From Streptosporangiaceae bacterium (GTDB taxonomy: Bacteria; Actinomycetota; Actinomycetes; Streptosporangiales; Streptosporangiaceae), in contig JASHOI010000579.1 in the NCBI GenBank assembly GCA_030041195.1, positions 1 to 6,995 of the forward strand: DNA of 6,995 nt. Reading direction: 5' to 3'. Of this stretch, positions 1 to 5,586 are shown in pieces. A program made the position numbers and the translations under genes. Below the pieces are notes generated by a model. It had not been told where the DNA came from. It saw nothing but the letters and a program-made list of their open reading frames with translations, and did not search any database. Each line of letters begins with the position of its first letter. The first letter of the stretch is position 1.

Positions 1-564
1 TACGGGCTCGGGCTGCAGCTCTGGAACTCCGGCGGCCGCCGCAGCTACGGCCACACCGGCTCGATGCCCGGGTTTACCGGGGTGCTGCGGATCGACGCCG
101 CGAGCGGCGACGCGGCCATCAAGCTGTCGAACTCGACGACACCGTCCAGCGGGCCGGCGTTCGCGGCCGACCTGCTCCGGATCCTCGCTGAGAACGACCC
201 GCCGGTACCGCCCGAGTGGACGCCGGCCAGCGTGGCGCGGGACGATCTGGAGCTGGTCGGGACCTGGTACTGGGGACCGATGGCGTTCCTGGTGAGCGTC
301 GTGGGCGGGCCCGCCGGGCCGGGCACCGTGCTCGAGTTCCGCGCGGCCGGCTCCGGGGCGCCGGCGTACCGCTTCGGCCGGGGCGACAGCGGGAGCTGGA
401 CCGGCCTCGACGGCTACTTCGCCGGGGAGCCGCTGCGCCCGGTGCGCGGCGGCGACGGCCGCGTCGTCGCGCTCGACCTGGCCTCGCACACGTACACCCG
501 GCTCCCCTACGACACGGCGGCGCCGGTGCCGGGCGGCGTGGATCCGGGCGGCTGGCGGGGCTGA
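1..564 (+). CDS. Serine beta-lactamase-like hydrolase, class C / D-aminopeptidase type (3' part only)
   Basis: Partial gene: the frame is open from base 1 and stops with TGA at 562-564, leaving 187 residues. The first residues, YGLGLQLW followed by YGHTGSMPGFTG (HTG at residues 18-20 of the visible part), match the third active-site box (KTG/HTG) of class C beta-lactamase-like serine hydrolases (Pfam beta-lactamase family). The SxxK and YxN boxes would lie upstream, outside the window. After the catalytic domain (to about residue 60) comes a roughly 100-residue C-terminal segment, beginning near LELVGTWYWGP and ending TRLPYDTAAPVPGGVDPGGW. It looks like the small beta-rich accessory domain appended to many actinobacterial members. 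These proteins are peptidases or esterases as often as beta-lactamases, so the substrate cannot be given. The family is fairly sure; the reaction is not. It shares strand with the downstream STAS gene, but the 156-base gap argues against an operon. Confidence 0.85.
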   Translation, partial: YGLGLQLWNSGGRRSYGHTGSMPGFTGVLRIDAASGDAAIKLSNSTTPSSGPAFAADLLRILAENDPPVPPEWTPASVARDDLELVGTWYWGPMAFLVSVVGGPAGPGTVLEFRAAGSGAPAYRFGRGDSGSWTGLDGYFAGEPLRPVRGGDGRVVALDLASHTYTRLPYDTAAPVPGGVDPGGWRG

Positions 565-720
565 GGCCTTGGCAGCTTTTGGGTCCCTGGCGGGGCAACC
601 CCAGGCATATGCTCGGCGATAGTTCTCCGTCGAGATCGGGCAGGTGCTTGAAGAAGCTTGGTTACCCCGTGGCAGGCATGCCGCCCGGCGGGCGCCGATG
701 CCCGGGCAGCCCGGCGCGCC
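565..720. other. Intergenic gap between hydrolase and STAS gene
   Basis: No convincing gene is seen in these 156 bases. The left part carries the hairpin described separately. The right part (675-702) has a weak imperfect hairpin with GGCAT/ATGCC arms. I found no clear -35/-10 pair and no good ribosome binding site directly before ATG 721, so how the STAS gene is expressed is unclear. Confidence 0.5.
586..605 (+). terminator. Possible hairpin terminator after the hydrolase gene
   Basis: Starting 22 bases after the hydrolase stop codon, CCTGG-c-GG can pair with CCCCAGG across a short ggcaa loop, giving about seven GC-rich pairs with one bulged C. No T-tract follows, which is common for actinobacterial terminators but also means the call rests on position and stem alone. 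Confidence 0.3.
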
Positions 721-1080
721 ATGGCTGACGACGTGCTCCGGATCACTCCGGTGAACGGCGCGCCAGGGCTGATCATCGCCGGGGAGATCGACGAGTCCAG
801 CTACCCGCTGCTGCTGCAGGCCCTGGCCGGCCTGAACCCGCGTGGCGACGTCCACGTCGACCTCGGCGGGGTGGAATTCTGCGATCTGGCCGGGCTCCGC
901 GCGATCGTCTGCGTGACCGACCAGAGCGCGAGCGACTCACCGCCGGGGCGGCTGATCCTGCACGCGGTGCCGGAGCGGCTGCGGCGGATCCTGCAGATCC
1001 TCGGCTGGGACGACATGCCCGCGGTTGCGTTCGCTGACGAGCGGCTGCAGGCCGGGCAGGAGCAGCACGCCACCCATTGA
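721..1080 (+). CDS. STAS-domain protein (anti-sigma-factor-antagonist fold) without the phosphorylatable serine
   Basis: This small protein of 119 residues is essentially one STAS domain, the fold of SpoIIAA/RsbV anti-anti-sigma factors. The order fits: strand VLRITPVNG (5-13), LIIAGEID (17-24, the conserved first-half motif), a helix SYPLLLQALAGL (27-38), strand DVHVDLGGVEFCD (43-55), then DLAGLRAIV (55-63), a second strand near RLILHAVP and a last helix PERLRRILQILGW. In SpoIIAA-type proteins the switch serine lies in a D-S-S-G-L motif. Here the same place reads D-L-A-G-L, so neither serine is present and control by an RsbW/SpoIIAB-type kinase at that site is not possible. It may be a constitutive partner or a ligand-sensing STAS. 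ATG 721 was chosen because the domain starts just after it. An in-frame TTG at 658 would add 21 unstructured Arg/Ala/Pro-rich residues. No strong Shine-Dalgarno precedes ATG 721. No kinase, phosphatase or sigma factor gene lies beside it. Confidence 0.8.
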   Translation: MADDVLRITPVNGAPGLIIAGEIDESSYPLLLQALAGLNPRGDVHVDLGGVEFCDLAGLRAIVCVTDQSASDSPPGRLILHAVPERLRRILQILGWDDMPAVAFADERLQAGQEQHATH

Positions 1081-1084
1081 CCGC

Positions 1085-1096
1085 GCTCAGCTGAGC
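1085..1096. repeat. Perfect 12-base palindrome GCTCAGCTGAGC
   Basis: GCTCAG is followed directly by its reverse complement CTGAGC, just after the STAS stop codon. It shares its right half with the dyad at 1092-1105. It could be a second regulator site or part of a 3' hairpin; a perfect palindrome this short forms a poor stem, so a protein site is the better guess. Confidence 0.4.
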
Positions 1097-1105
1097 ATTT
1101 GCTCA
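1092..1105. promoter_or_regulatory. Candidate operator: dyad TGAGCA-TT-TGCTCA
   Basis: Two exact 6-base half-sites, TGAGCA and its reverse complement TGCTCA, are separated by TT. The dyad ends 5 bases before a consensus -35 (TTGACA, 1111-1116) and lies upstream of the two-gene unit that ends with a SorC-type DNA-binding regulator. Seen: the dyad and its place. Inferred: that the SorC protein of 2346-3344 binds it and controls its own operon. If transcription starts near 1145, the site centre is about 46 bases upstream, a position compatible with either activation or repression. Confidence 0.5.
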
Positions 1106-1110
1106 CGGTA

Positions 1111-1138
1111 TTGACAGATGCGCGGGCACTGGTAGAAA
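1111..1138 (+). promoter_or_regulatory. Candidate promoter, TTGACA-N16-TAGAAA
   Basis: TTGACA (1111-1116) is an exact consensus -35 hexamer for the principal sigma factor. Sixteen bases on, TAGAAA (1133-1138) is a 4/6 match to the -10 box but lacks the important final T. If this -10 is used, transcription starts near 1145, which removes the Shine-Dalgarno-like AGAAAGG (1134-1140) from the transcript and bears on which GTG starts the next gene. Confidence 0.4.
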
Positions 1139-1148
1139 GGCGTCAGTC

Positions 1149-2339
1149 GTGGCGAAAAGGGTGGTGACGACCGTGAGTGACTGGCGCGAGCCCTGGCTGC
1201 GGGCCGGGGAGCGAGTGACGGATCAGTACGGACGTCACGTCGGGGAGCCCGTCGATGCGCTCCCGACGCCTGCCCTGGTCGTCGACGTTGATGCGCTGCA
1301 CCGCAACATCGGCGTGCTGATGAGGGCGCTCGAGGGCCAGGCCGCGCGGTCCCGCCCGCACACCAAGGTGCAGAAGTCGCCGGACATCGCGCTGCTGCAG
1401 GTGGCGGCCGGCGCGATCGGGGTGACCGTGGCATCGGTGTGGGAGGCCGCCGCGATGGCGGCGGCGGGCGTCGGCGACGTTCTCATCGCCAACCAGGTCG
1501 TACCGCCCGACAAGGTCGCTGCCGCCGCGGCACTGGCCGCGCGGACCGACCTCACGCTGGCCGTGGACGACCCGGGGAACATCGACGCCCTGTCCGCCGC
1601 GGCCACCGGCGCCGGCACCGAAATCGGCGTCTTGGTCGAGATCGACGTCGGCATGAGGCGCTGTGGTGCGCGGTCGGCCGAGGAGGCGCTGCGCCTCGCC
1701 GAGCGTGTTCATGCCGCGCGCGGCCTTCGGCTGAAGGGGATCCAGGCCTACGAGGGCCATTGCATGTCCGTGCCGGACCGGGCGAAGCGGGTCCGGATGG
1801 CCACCGAAGCCATGGACAAGGCGGCCGCGGCGCTGGAGTTGCTGCGCCGGGCGGGACTGCCGGCCGGCACGCTGTCCGGCGGCGGCACCGGCACGTACGA
1901 CATCACCGGCCGCCATCCGGCCGTCACCGAGCTGCAGGCGGGCTCGTATGCGTTCATGGACGCCATGCACGACACGTTGACCTCGGACTTCGAGGTCTCG
2001 CTGACCGTGGCGTCCACGGTCGTGGCGCGGCACGGCCACCGGGTCATCCTGGACGCCGGGCGCAAGTCGGTCGGGATCGACTACGTGCCGCCGCCGATGC
2101 TCGGTTACGACTACGTCCCCACGTTCTACGCCGAGGAGCACGCGCAGTTCGACGTCGACGCGCGGTTCGAGGCCGGCGTCGGCGACCGGGTGCAGCTGGT
2201 CAGCGGGTACGCGCCGACCACGGTGAACCTGCACGACGTGATCTTCGCGGCCAGCGGCGGCCAGGTCGTCAACGTGTGGCCGGTGTTCCCCCGCGGGCCG
2301 GGCCACTGCGGCTTCCTGACCTCGCTGCAGCGGGGGTGA
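1149..2339 (+). CDS. Fold-type III PLP enzyme, D-threonine aldolase / D-serine dehydratase-like family (DSD1 type), metal site altered
   Basis: The protein has 396 residues, about the family's usual length. An alanine-racemase-like TIM barrel starts at LPTPALVVDVDAL (38-50). K73 in RPHTKVQKSP is the expected PLP-binding lysine (family motif RPHxKxHK). EIDVGMRRCG (164-173), LSGGGTGTYD (242-251, phosphate grip) and ELQAGSYAFMD (261-271) are all canonical. A beta-barrel domain follows, to WPVFPRG. Characterised members cleave or dehydrate D-3-hydroxyamino acids using a metal held by His and Asp/Cys in HxD or HxC just before the PTxNLHD segment. Here this reads Y354-A-P356 before TTVNLHD, so both ligands appear lost. 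The C-terminus is extended with GPGHCGFL. AGAAAGG (1134-1140) sits 8 bases before GTG 1149; GTG 1173 after AAAAGGG is an alternative start giving 388 residues. The SorC regulator follows after 6 bases, implying co-transcription. The family is secure; substrate and reaction are not. Confidence 0.88.
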   Translation: MAKRVVTTVSDWREPWLRAGERVTDQYGRHVGEPVDALPTPALVVDVDALHRNIGVLMRALEGQAARSRPHTKVQKSPDIALLQVAAGAIGVTVASVWEAAAMAAAGVGDVLIANQVVPPDKVAAAAALAARTDLTLAVDDPGNIDALSAAATGAGTEIGVLVEIDVGMRRCGARSAEEALRLAERVHAARGLRLKGIQAYEGHCMSVPDRAKRVRMATEAMDKAAAALELLRRAGLPAGTLSGGGTGTYDITGRHPAVTELQAGSYAFMDAMHDTLTSDFEVSLTVASTVVARHGHRVILDAGRKSVGIDYVPPPMLGYDYVPTFYAEEHAQFDVDARFEAGVGDRVQLVSGYAPTTVNLHDVIFAASGGQVVNVWPVFPRGPGHCGFLTSLQRG

Positions 2340-2340
2340 G
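2332..2340 (+). promoter_or_regulatory. Ribosome binding site of the SorC gene, overlapping the upstream stop codon
   Basis: GGGGGTGAG lies 5 bases before ATG 2346 and contains the TGA stop (2337-2339) of the PLP enzyme gene. The arrangement suggests translational coupling and fixes ATG 2346 as the start. Confidence 0.6.
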
Positions 2341-2345
2341 CGGCG

Positions 2346-3344
2346 ATGGGGCGGCGGGTGGCCGGCCATCCGGAGGACATCCGGGCGGGCGCTGAGGAAC
2401 TGCTGCTCCGGGTGGCGTGGTTCTACTACAAGGACGAGCTCACCCAGGACGAGATCGCCAGGATGCTCTCGGTCTCGCGGGCCTCGGTCGGCCGCATGCT
2501 CGAGCGCGCCCGCAGGCTCGGGCTGGTCTCGATCAACCTCAACAGCGAGTGCCTCGATGCGCTCGAGCTGAGCGGGCGGCTGCGCCGGACCTTCGGCCTG
2601 GCCGAGGCCCTGGTGGTCCCCGACCACGACCGGGAGCCCGCCGACCACGACGTGCTGACCGCCAGGCTCGGCCTGGGCGGCGCGCAATTCATGACCACGC
2701 ACCTGCGACCGGGCGCGACCCTCGGCGTCGGCTGGGGCGAGACCGTGTGCCGGGTCATCGCGGCCGCCAACTTCGGCGCGGCCGGGCCGGTGCACATGGT
2801 CACGCTGACCGGCGGGGTGGACCGGTATCTGCAGACGATCCTGTCCGCCAAGGGCGATGCGGCCGACGCCGAGGTGACCACGGCCACGGTCATCCCGTCC
2901 CCGATCGTGGCCTCGACGCCGTCGCTCGCGGCCGCGCTGCGCGCCGAGCCGGCCATCCAGCAGGTGCTGCGGCAGGCCCGCGGCGTCGAGCAGGCCGTCG
3001 TCGGTGTCGGCGTGCCAGCACACGACTCGACGATCGTGCGGATGGGATTCCTGACCCCGGCCGACGCCCGGCGGGTGCGGGAGATGGGCGTGGTCGGCGA
3101 CATCCTCGGCCAGTTCTTCGACGCCACGGGCAAGGTGGTGGAGTTGCCGATCCACGAGCGCCGGATCGGGATCGAGCTCGCCGACCTGCGGCGCATCCCG
3201 AAGGTGGTGGCCGTGGCCGGCGGGCTGCACAAGGCCGAGGCGATCCTGGGCGCGCTGCACGGGAAGTTCATCGACGTCCTGGTGACCAACGAGCTCGTCG
3301 CGAAGCGCCTGCTCGATCTGGAGCCGGAGTTCGCCGGCCGCTGA
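2346..3344 (+). CDS. SorC-family transcriptional regulator (HTH plus sugar-binding-type effector domain)
   Basis: The protein has 332 residues, typical for SorC/DeoR(Bacillus)-type regulators. An N-terminal helix-turn-helix runs through LTQDEIARMLSVSRASVGRML (about 32-52), preceded by the characteristic RVAWFYYKDE. It is followed by a large effector domain of the SorC sugar-phosphate-binding family, related to the NagB fold. Family landmarks are LGVGWGETVCRVIAA, the V-VGVGVPAHDSTI region, MGVVGDILGQFFDATGKVV, IGIELADLRRIPKVVAVAGG and the terminal FIDVLVTNELVAKRLL. Known members bind palindromes and respond to phosphorylated sugars or related small metabolites; some repress and some activate. 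The gene starts 6 bases after the PLP enzyme stop with a strong ribosome binding site, so it is probably its local regulator. The dyad at 1092-1105 is the candidate operator. The effector cannot be read from sequence. A SorC regulator paired with an amino-acid-type PLP enzyme is atypical, since the family mostly controls sugar and polyol genes. Confidence 0.92.
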   Translation: MGRRVAGHPEDIRAGAEELLLRVAWFYYKDELTQDEIARMLSVSRASVGRMLERARRLGLVSINLNSECLDALELSGRLRRTFGLAEALVVPDHDREPADHDVLTARLGLGGAQFMTTHLRPGATLGVGWGETVCRVIAAANFGAAGPVHMVTLTGGVDRYLQTILSAKGDAADAEVTTATVIPSPIVASTPSLAAALRAEPAIQQVLRQARGVEQAVVGVGVPAHDSTIVRMGFLTPADARRVREMGVVGDILGQFFDATGKVVELPIHERRIGIELADLRRIPKVVAVAGGLHKAEAILGALHGKFIDVLVTNELVAKRLLDLEPEFAGR

Positions 3345-3358
3345 ATCCGCACGCACAC

Positions 3359-3372
3359 CTGACCGCGGTCAG
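3359..3372. repeat. Perfect 14-base palindrome in the convergent junction
   Basis: CTGACCGCGGTCAG is its own reverse complement and spans the stop codon of the fused E1 gene (TCA at 3369-3371 on the + strand) and the gap after the SorC stop (3342-3344). As RNA it gives CTGAC/GTCAG around a CGCG loop on both strands, so it could be part of a bidirectional terminator. It could equally be a protein site. Confidence 0.4.
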
Positions 3373-5561
3373 CCGTCGTGCGCGAGGTCGACGGCTGCTT
3401 TCTCGATCGTGGCCTCGTCCAGCAGCACCGCGTCGGCCGCCTGGCCCAGCGGCACGAAACTGTCCTCGCTGGTCACCCGCGAAATCGTGCCCCGGTAACC
3501 GGCATCGACCAGCGCGGTGACGATGGCCTCGGCGACGCCGCCGGTGCGCCTGGTCTCGTCCACGATCAGCACCCGGCCGGTCGCCCTGGCCTCGTGCAGC
3601 ACGTCATCGGCCGGGAGCGGGGCAAGCCAGCGCAGGTCGACGACCCGGGCGCCGATGCCCTGGACGGCCAGCCGCTTGCCGACCCGCAGGCTCATCCGCA
3701 GCCCGTTGCCGAACGTCACCAGCGTCAGGTCGCGTCCCTCGCCGTAGGTGCGGGCCCGGCCGAAGGGCACGTGCACGTCCGGCCGCGGATACGGCGCCAG
3801 CCAGCCGCCGTCGCCGTCGCTGTGCAGGTCACGGGTGTGGTAGAGCGCGATCGGCTCCAGGAACACGCACACCGAGCCGTCGACGGCCGCGGCGGCCACG
3901 CAGGTACGCAGCATCGCCACCGCATCGTCGGGCCGCGACGGGCACGCGATGACCAGCCCGGGAATGTCGCGCAGCGCGCCGACCGCGTTGTCATTGTGGA
4001 AGTGGCCGCCGAAGCCCTTCTGGTAGGCGAGGCCGGCCACCCGCACCACCATCGGGTTGCGGAACTGGCCGGACGAGAAGAACTGCTGGGTGGCGGCCTC
4101 GCCCCTGATCTGGTCGGCGGCGTTGTGCAGGTACGCCAGGTACTGGATCTCCGGCACCGGCAGCAGGCCGGTCAGCCCGCCGCCGAGGGCCAGCCCGAGG
4201 ATCGACTGCTCGTCGAGCAGGGTGTCGAAGACCCGCGCGGGCCCGAACCGGCGCTGCAGTCCCTTGGTCACGCCGTAGACGCCGCCCTTGCGCCCGACGT
4301 CCTCGCCGAACACGCACATGCCGGGTTCGGCGTCCAGAAGCTCGGCCAGCGCCAGGTTGACCGCCTGGGCCAGCGTGACCGGCTCGGGTGCCGGCGGCTC
4401 CTGCCCCCAGGACGGGGCCCGCCTGAGCCTCTCGGCGACCCGGTCCGGGTGGCGCGGCGCCAGCGACGTCATCACCTCGGCGGCGCTGTCCAGCGGCCGG
4501 CTGGCCAGCGCCTGCTCGGCCGCCTCGTGCACCAGGCCGCCGATCGCCACGTAACGCGCCACGGCCTCGCCGGGGGTGAGCAGCCCGCACCGGACCGCGG
4601 TGGCCGCGGTCGCCACCAGCGGGTCCCGGTCCAGGTCGGCGGCCAGTTCCGCGGGCGACCGGTACGCGGTCTCCGCGTCGCTGCCCGCGTGGCCGAGGAA
4701 GCGGACCACCGACAGGTGCAGGAACACCGGCCGCCGCTTCGCGCGCGCCGTCGAGACCGCCGCCACGGCCGCGTCGTACGTCGCGACCGGGTCGCAGCCG
4801 TCGGCGGCCAGGTAGTCGAGGCCGGGCCGGTCGCGGTAGGCGGCCGCTATCCACCCTCGCGGGCTCGGCACGCTGATCCCGATCCCGTTGTCCTCGCAGA
4901 CCAGCAGCAGCGGCACCGGGATGCCCTGGTAGGCGGTGTAGCAGGCGGCGTTGATCGCCCCGACCGCGGTGGAGTGGTTGACCGACGCGTCGCCGAACGA
5001 CGTGACCGTCACGGCGTCGCGCGGCCACCGGCCGCCCACCTTCAGCTTTGCCGCCCGGCCGATGCCGAGCGCGAGGCCGAGCGCGCGGGGCAGGTGCGAG
5101 GCGATCGTCGACGTCAGCGGGATCACCGACAGCTCCGCCCGGCCGAACACCTTGTGCCGGCCGCCAGCGATCGGCTCATCCGCGGACGCGGCGACGCCGA
5201 GCAGCACGTCCCTGACCGGGTCGACGCCGGCCACCTGGTTCGCCCGGGCGCAGTAGAACGCGCCGGACCGGTAGTGCAGCAGCGCCGGGTCGCTCGGGCG
5301 CAGCGCCACGGCGAGCGCGGCGTTGCCCTCATGGCCCGCGGAGCTGATCGTGTAGAAGCCGCGTCCTTGCTGCTGCATCCACCGCGCGGCGAAATCCAGG
5401 TGCCGGCTCTGCGCCTGGGCGTCGAAGATGGCCAGCAGCGTGTCGCCGTCCAGGCTGCTGCCCGGGCGCACCGGCTCCGCCCCGTCCGGGCGGGCGGGCC
5501 CGCCGGGCAGGCCGCCCACGGTTTGGATGAAATGCTGGTCGAGATCGGCTGCCGTCGTCAT
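3369..5561 (-). CDS. Single-chain 2-oxoacid dehydrogenase E1 (alpha and beta subunits fused), thiamine diphosphate-dependent
   Basis: The 730-residue protein joins two normally separate subunits. E1 decarboxylates a 2-oxoacid and passes the acyl group to the lipoyl E2. The alpha half (about 38-350) shows TISSAGHEG (71-79), HYRSGAFY (96-103), RH at 135-136 in the loop that carries the active-site histidine in relatives, and the thiamine diphosphate motif GDAS (190-193) ending at CEDNG (222-226). A Pro-rich linker (about 384-395) leads to the beta half (396-725): GEDVG (419-423), FDTLLDEQ with E451 in place of the glutamate that activates thiamine diphosphate, GGHFHNDN (518-525), then a transketolase C-terminal domain from about 600 (LVTFGNG, VVDLRWLAPLP, VLIVDETRRTGG). 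ATG 5561 was chosen over an in-frame TTG at 5567; neither has a clear Shine-Dalgarno. It follows the ALDH gene after 25 bases, probably one operon. No E2 or E3 is in view. Substrate could be a branched-chain 2-oxoacid, pyruvate or 2-oxoadipate; context slightly favours the last. Confidence 0.9.
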   Translation of the reverse strand: MTTAADLDQHFIQTVGGLPGGPARPDGAEPVRPGSSLDGDTLLAIFDAQAQSRHLDFAARWMQQQGRGFYTISSAGHEGNAALAVALRPSDPALLHYRSGAFYCARANQVAGVDPVRDVLLGVAASADEPIAGGRHKVFGRAELSVIPLTSTIASHLPRALGLALGIGRAAKLKVGGRWPRDAVTVTSFGDASVNHSTAVGAINAACYTAYQGIPVPLLLVCEDNGIGISVPSPRGWIAAAYRDRPGLDYLAADGCDPVATYDAAVAAVSTARAKRRPVFLHLSVVRFLGHAGSDAETAYRSPAELAADLDRDPLVATAATAVRCGLLTPGEAVARYVAIGGLVHEAAEQALASRPLDSAAEVMTSLAPRHPDRVAERLRRAPSWGQEPPAPEPVTLAQAVNLALAELLDAEPGMCVFGEDVGRKGGVYGVTKGLQRRFGPARVFDTLLDEQSILGLALGGGLTGLLPVPEIQYLAYLHNAADQIRGEAATQQFFSSGQFRNPMVVRVAGLAYQKGFGGHFHNDNAVGALRDIPGLVIACPSRPDDAVAMLRTCVAAAAVDGSVCVFLEPIALYHTRDLHSDGDGGWLAPYPRPDVHVPFGRARTYGEGRDLTLVTFGNGLRMSLRVGKRLAVQGIGARVVDLRWLAPLPADDVLHEARATGRVLIVDETRRTGGVAEAIVTALVDAGYRGTISRVTSEDSFVPLGQAADAVLLDEATIEKAAVDLAHDG
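3370..3397 (+). terminator. Possible terminator hairpin for the PLP enzyme-SorC unit, inside the end of the opposing gene
   Basis: CAGCCGTCG (3370-3378) and CGACGGCTG (3389-3397) are exact 9-base inverted arms with a 10-base loop. On the + strand the stem is followed by CTTTCT, a weak T-rich tail, 26 bases after the SorC stop. The arms also encode the last residues of the fused E1 on the other strand, so the symmetry could be incidental. It overlaps the 14-base palindrome by three bases; the two hairpins would exclude each other. Confidence 0.4.
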
Positions 5562-5586
5562 CGGCAAATCAGGAAGGCTGCGCGGG

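Noticed and set aside
658..720. TTG 658 as the start of the STAS gene, adding 21 residues
   Set aside because: The extra residues are Arg/Ala/Pro-rich with no structure, the STAS domain begins directly after ATG 721, and the GAAGAAG before TTG 658 is a poor ribosome binding site. Since ATG 721 also lacks a good site, this is a preference and not a proof.
1143..3356. A 737-codon open frame on the - strand covering both the PLP enzyme and the SorC gene
   Set aside because: It lies wholly antisense to two recognised genes. Its translation is rich in Arg, Gly, His and Pro with no family motif, as expected from the frame facing G/C-biased third positions in high-GC DNA.
4370..4420. The fused E1 as an assembly or frameshift artefact joining two genes
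   Set aside because: The frame is continuous through a Pro-rich linker, with no internal stop and no ribosome binding site plus start at the expected beta-subunit start. Single-chain alpha-beta E1 proteins of this size are known in bacteria.
5568..5586. AGGAAGG at 5571-5577 as a ribosome binding site for the fused E1
   Set aside because: It reads AGGAAGG only on the + strand; the E1 gene is on the - strand, where the sequence is CCTTCCT and cannot pair with 16S rRNA as a Shine-Dalgarno.
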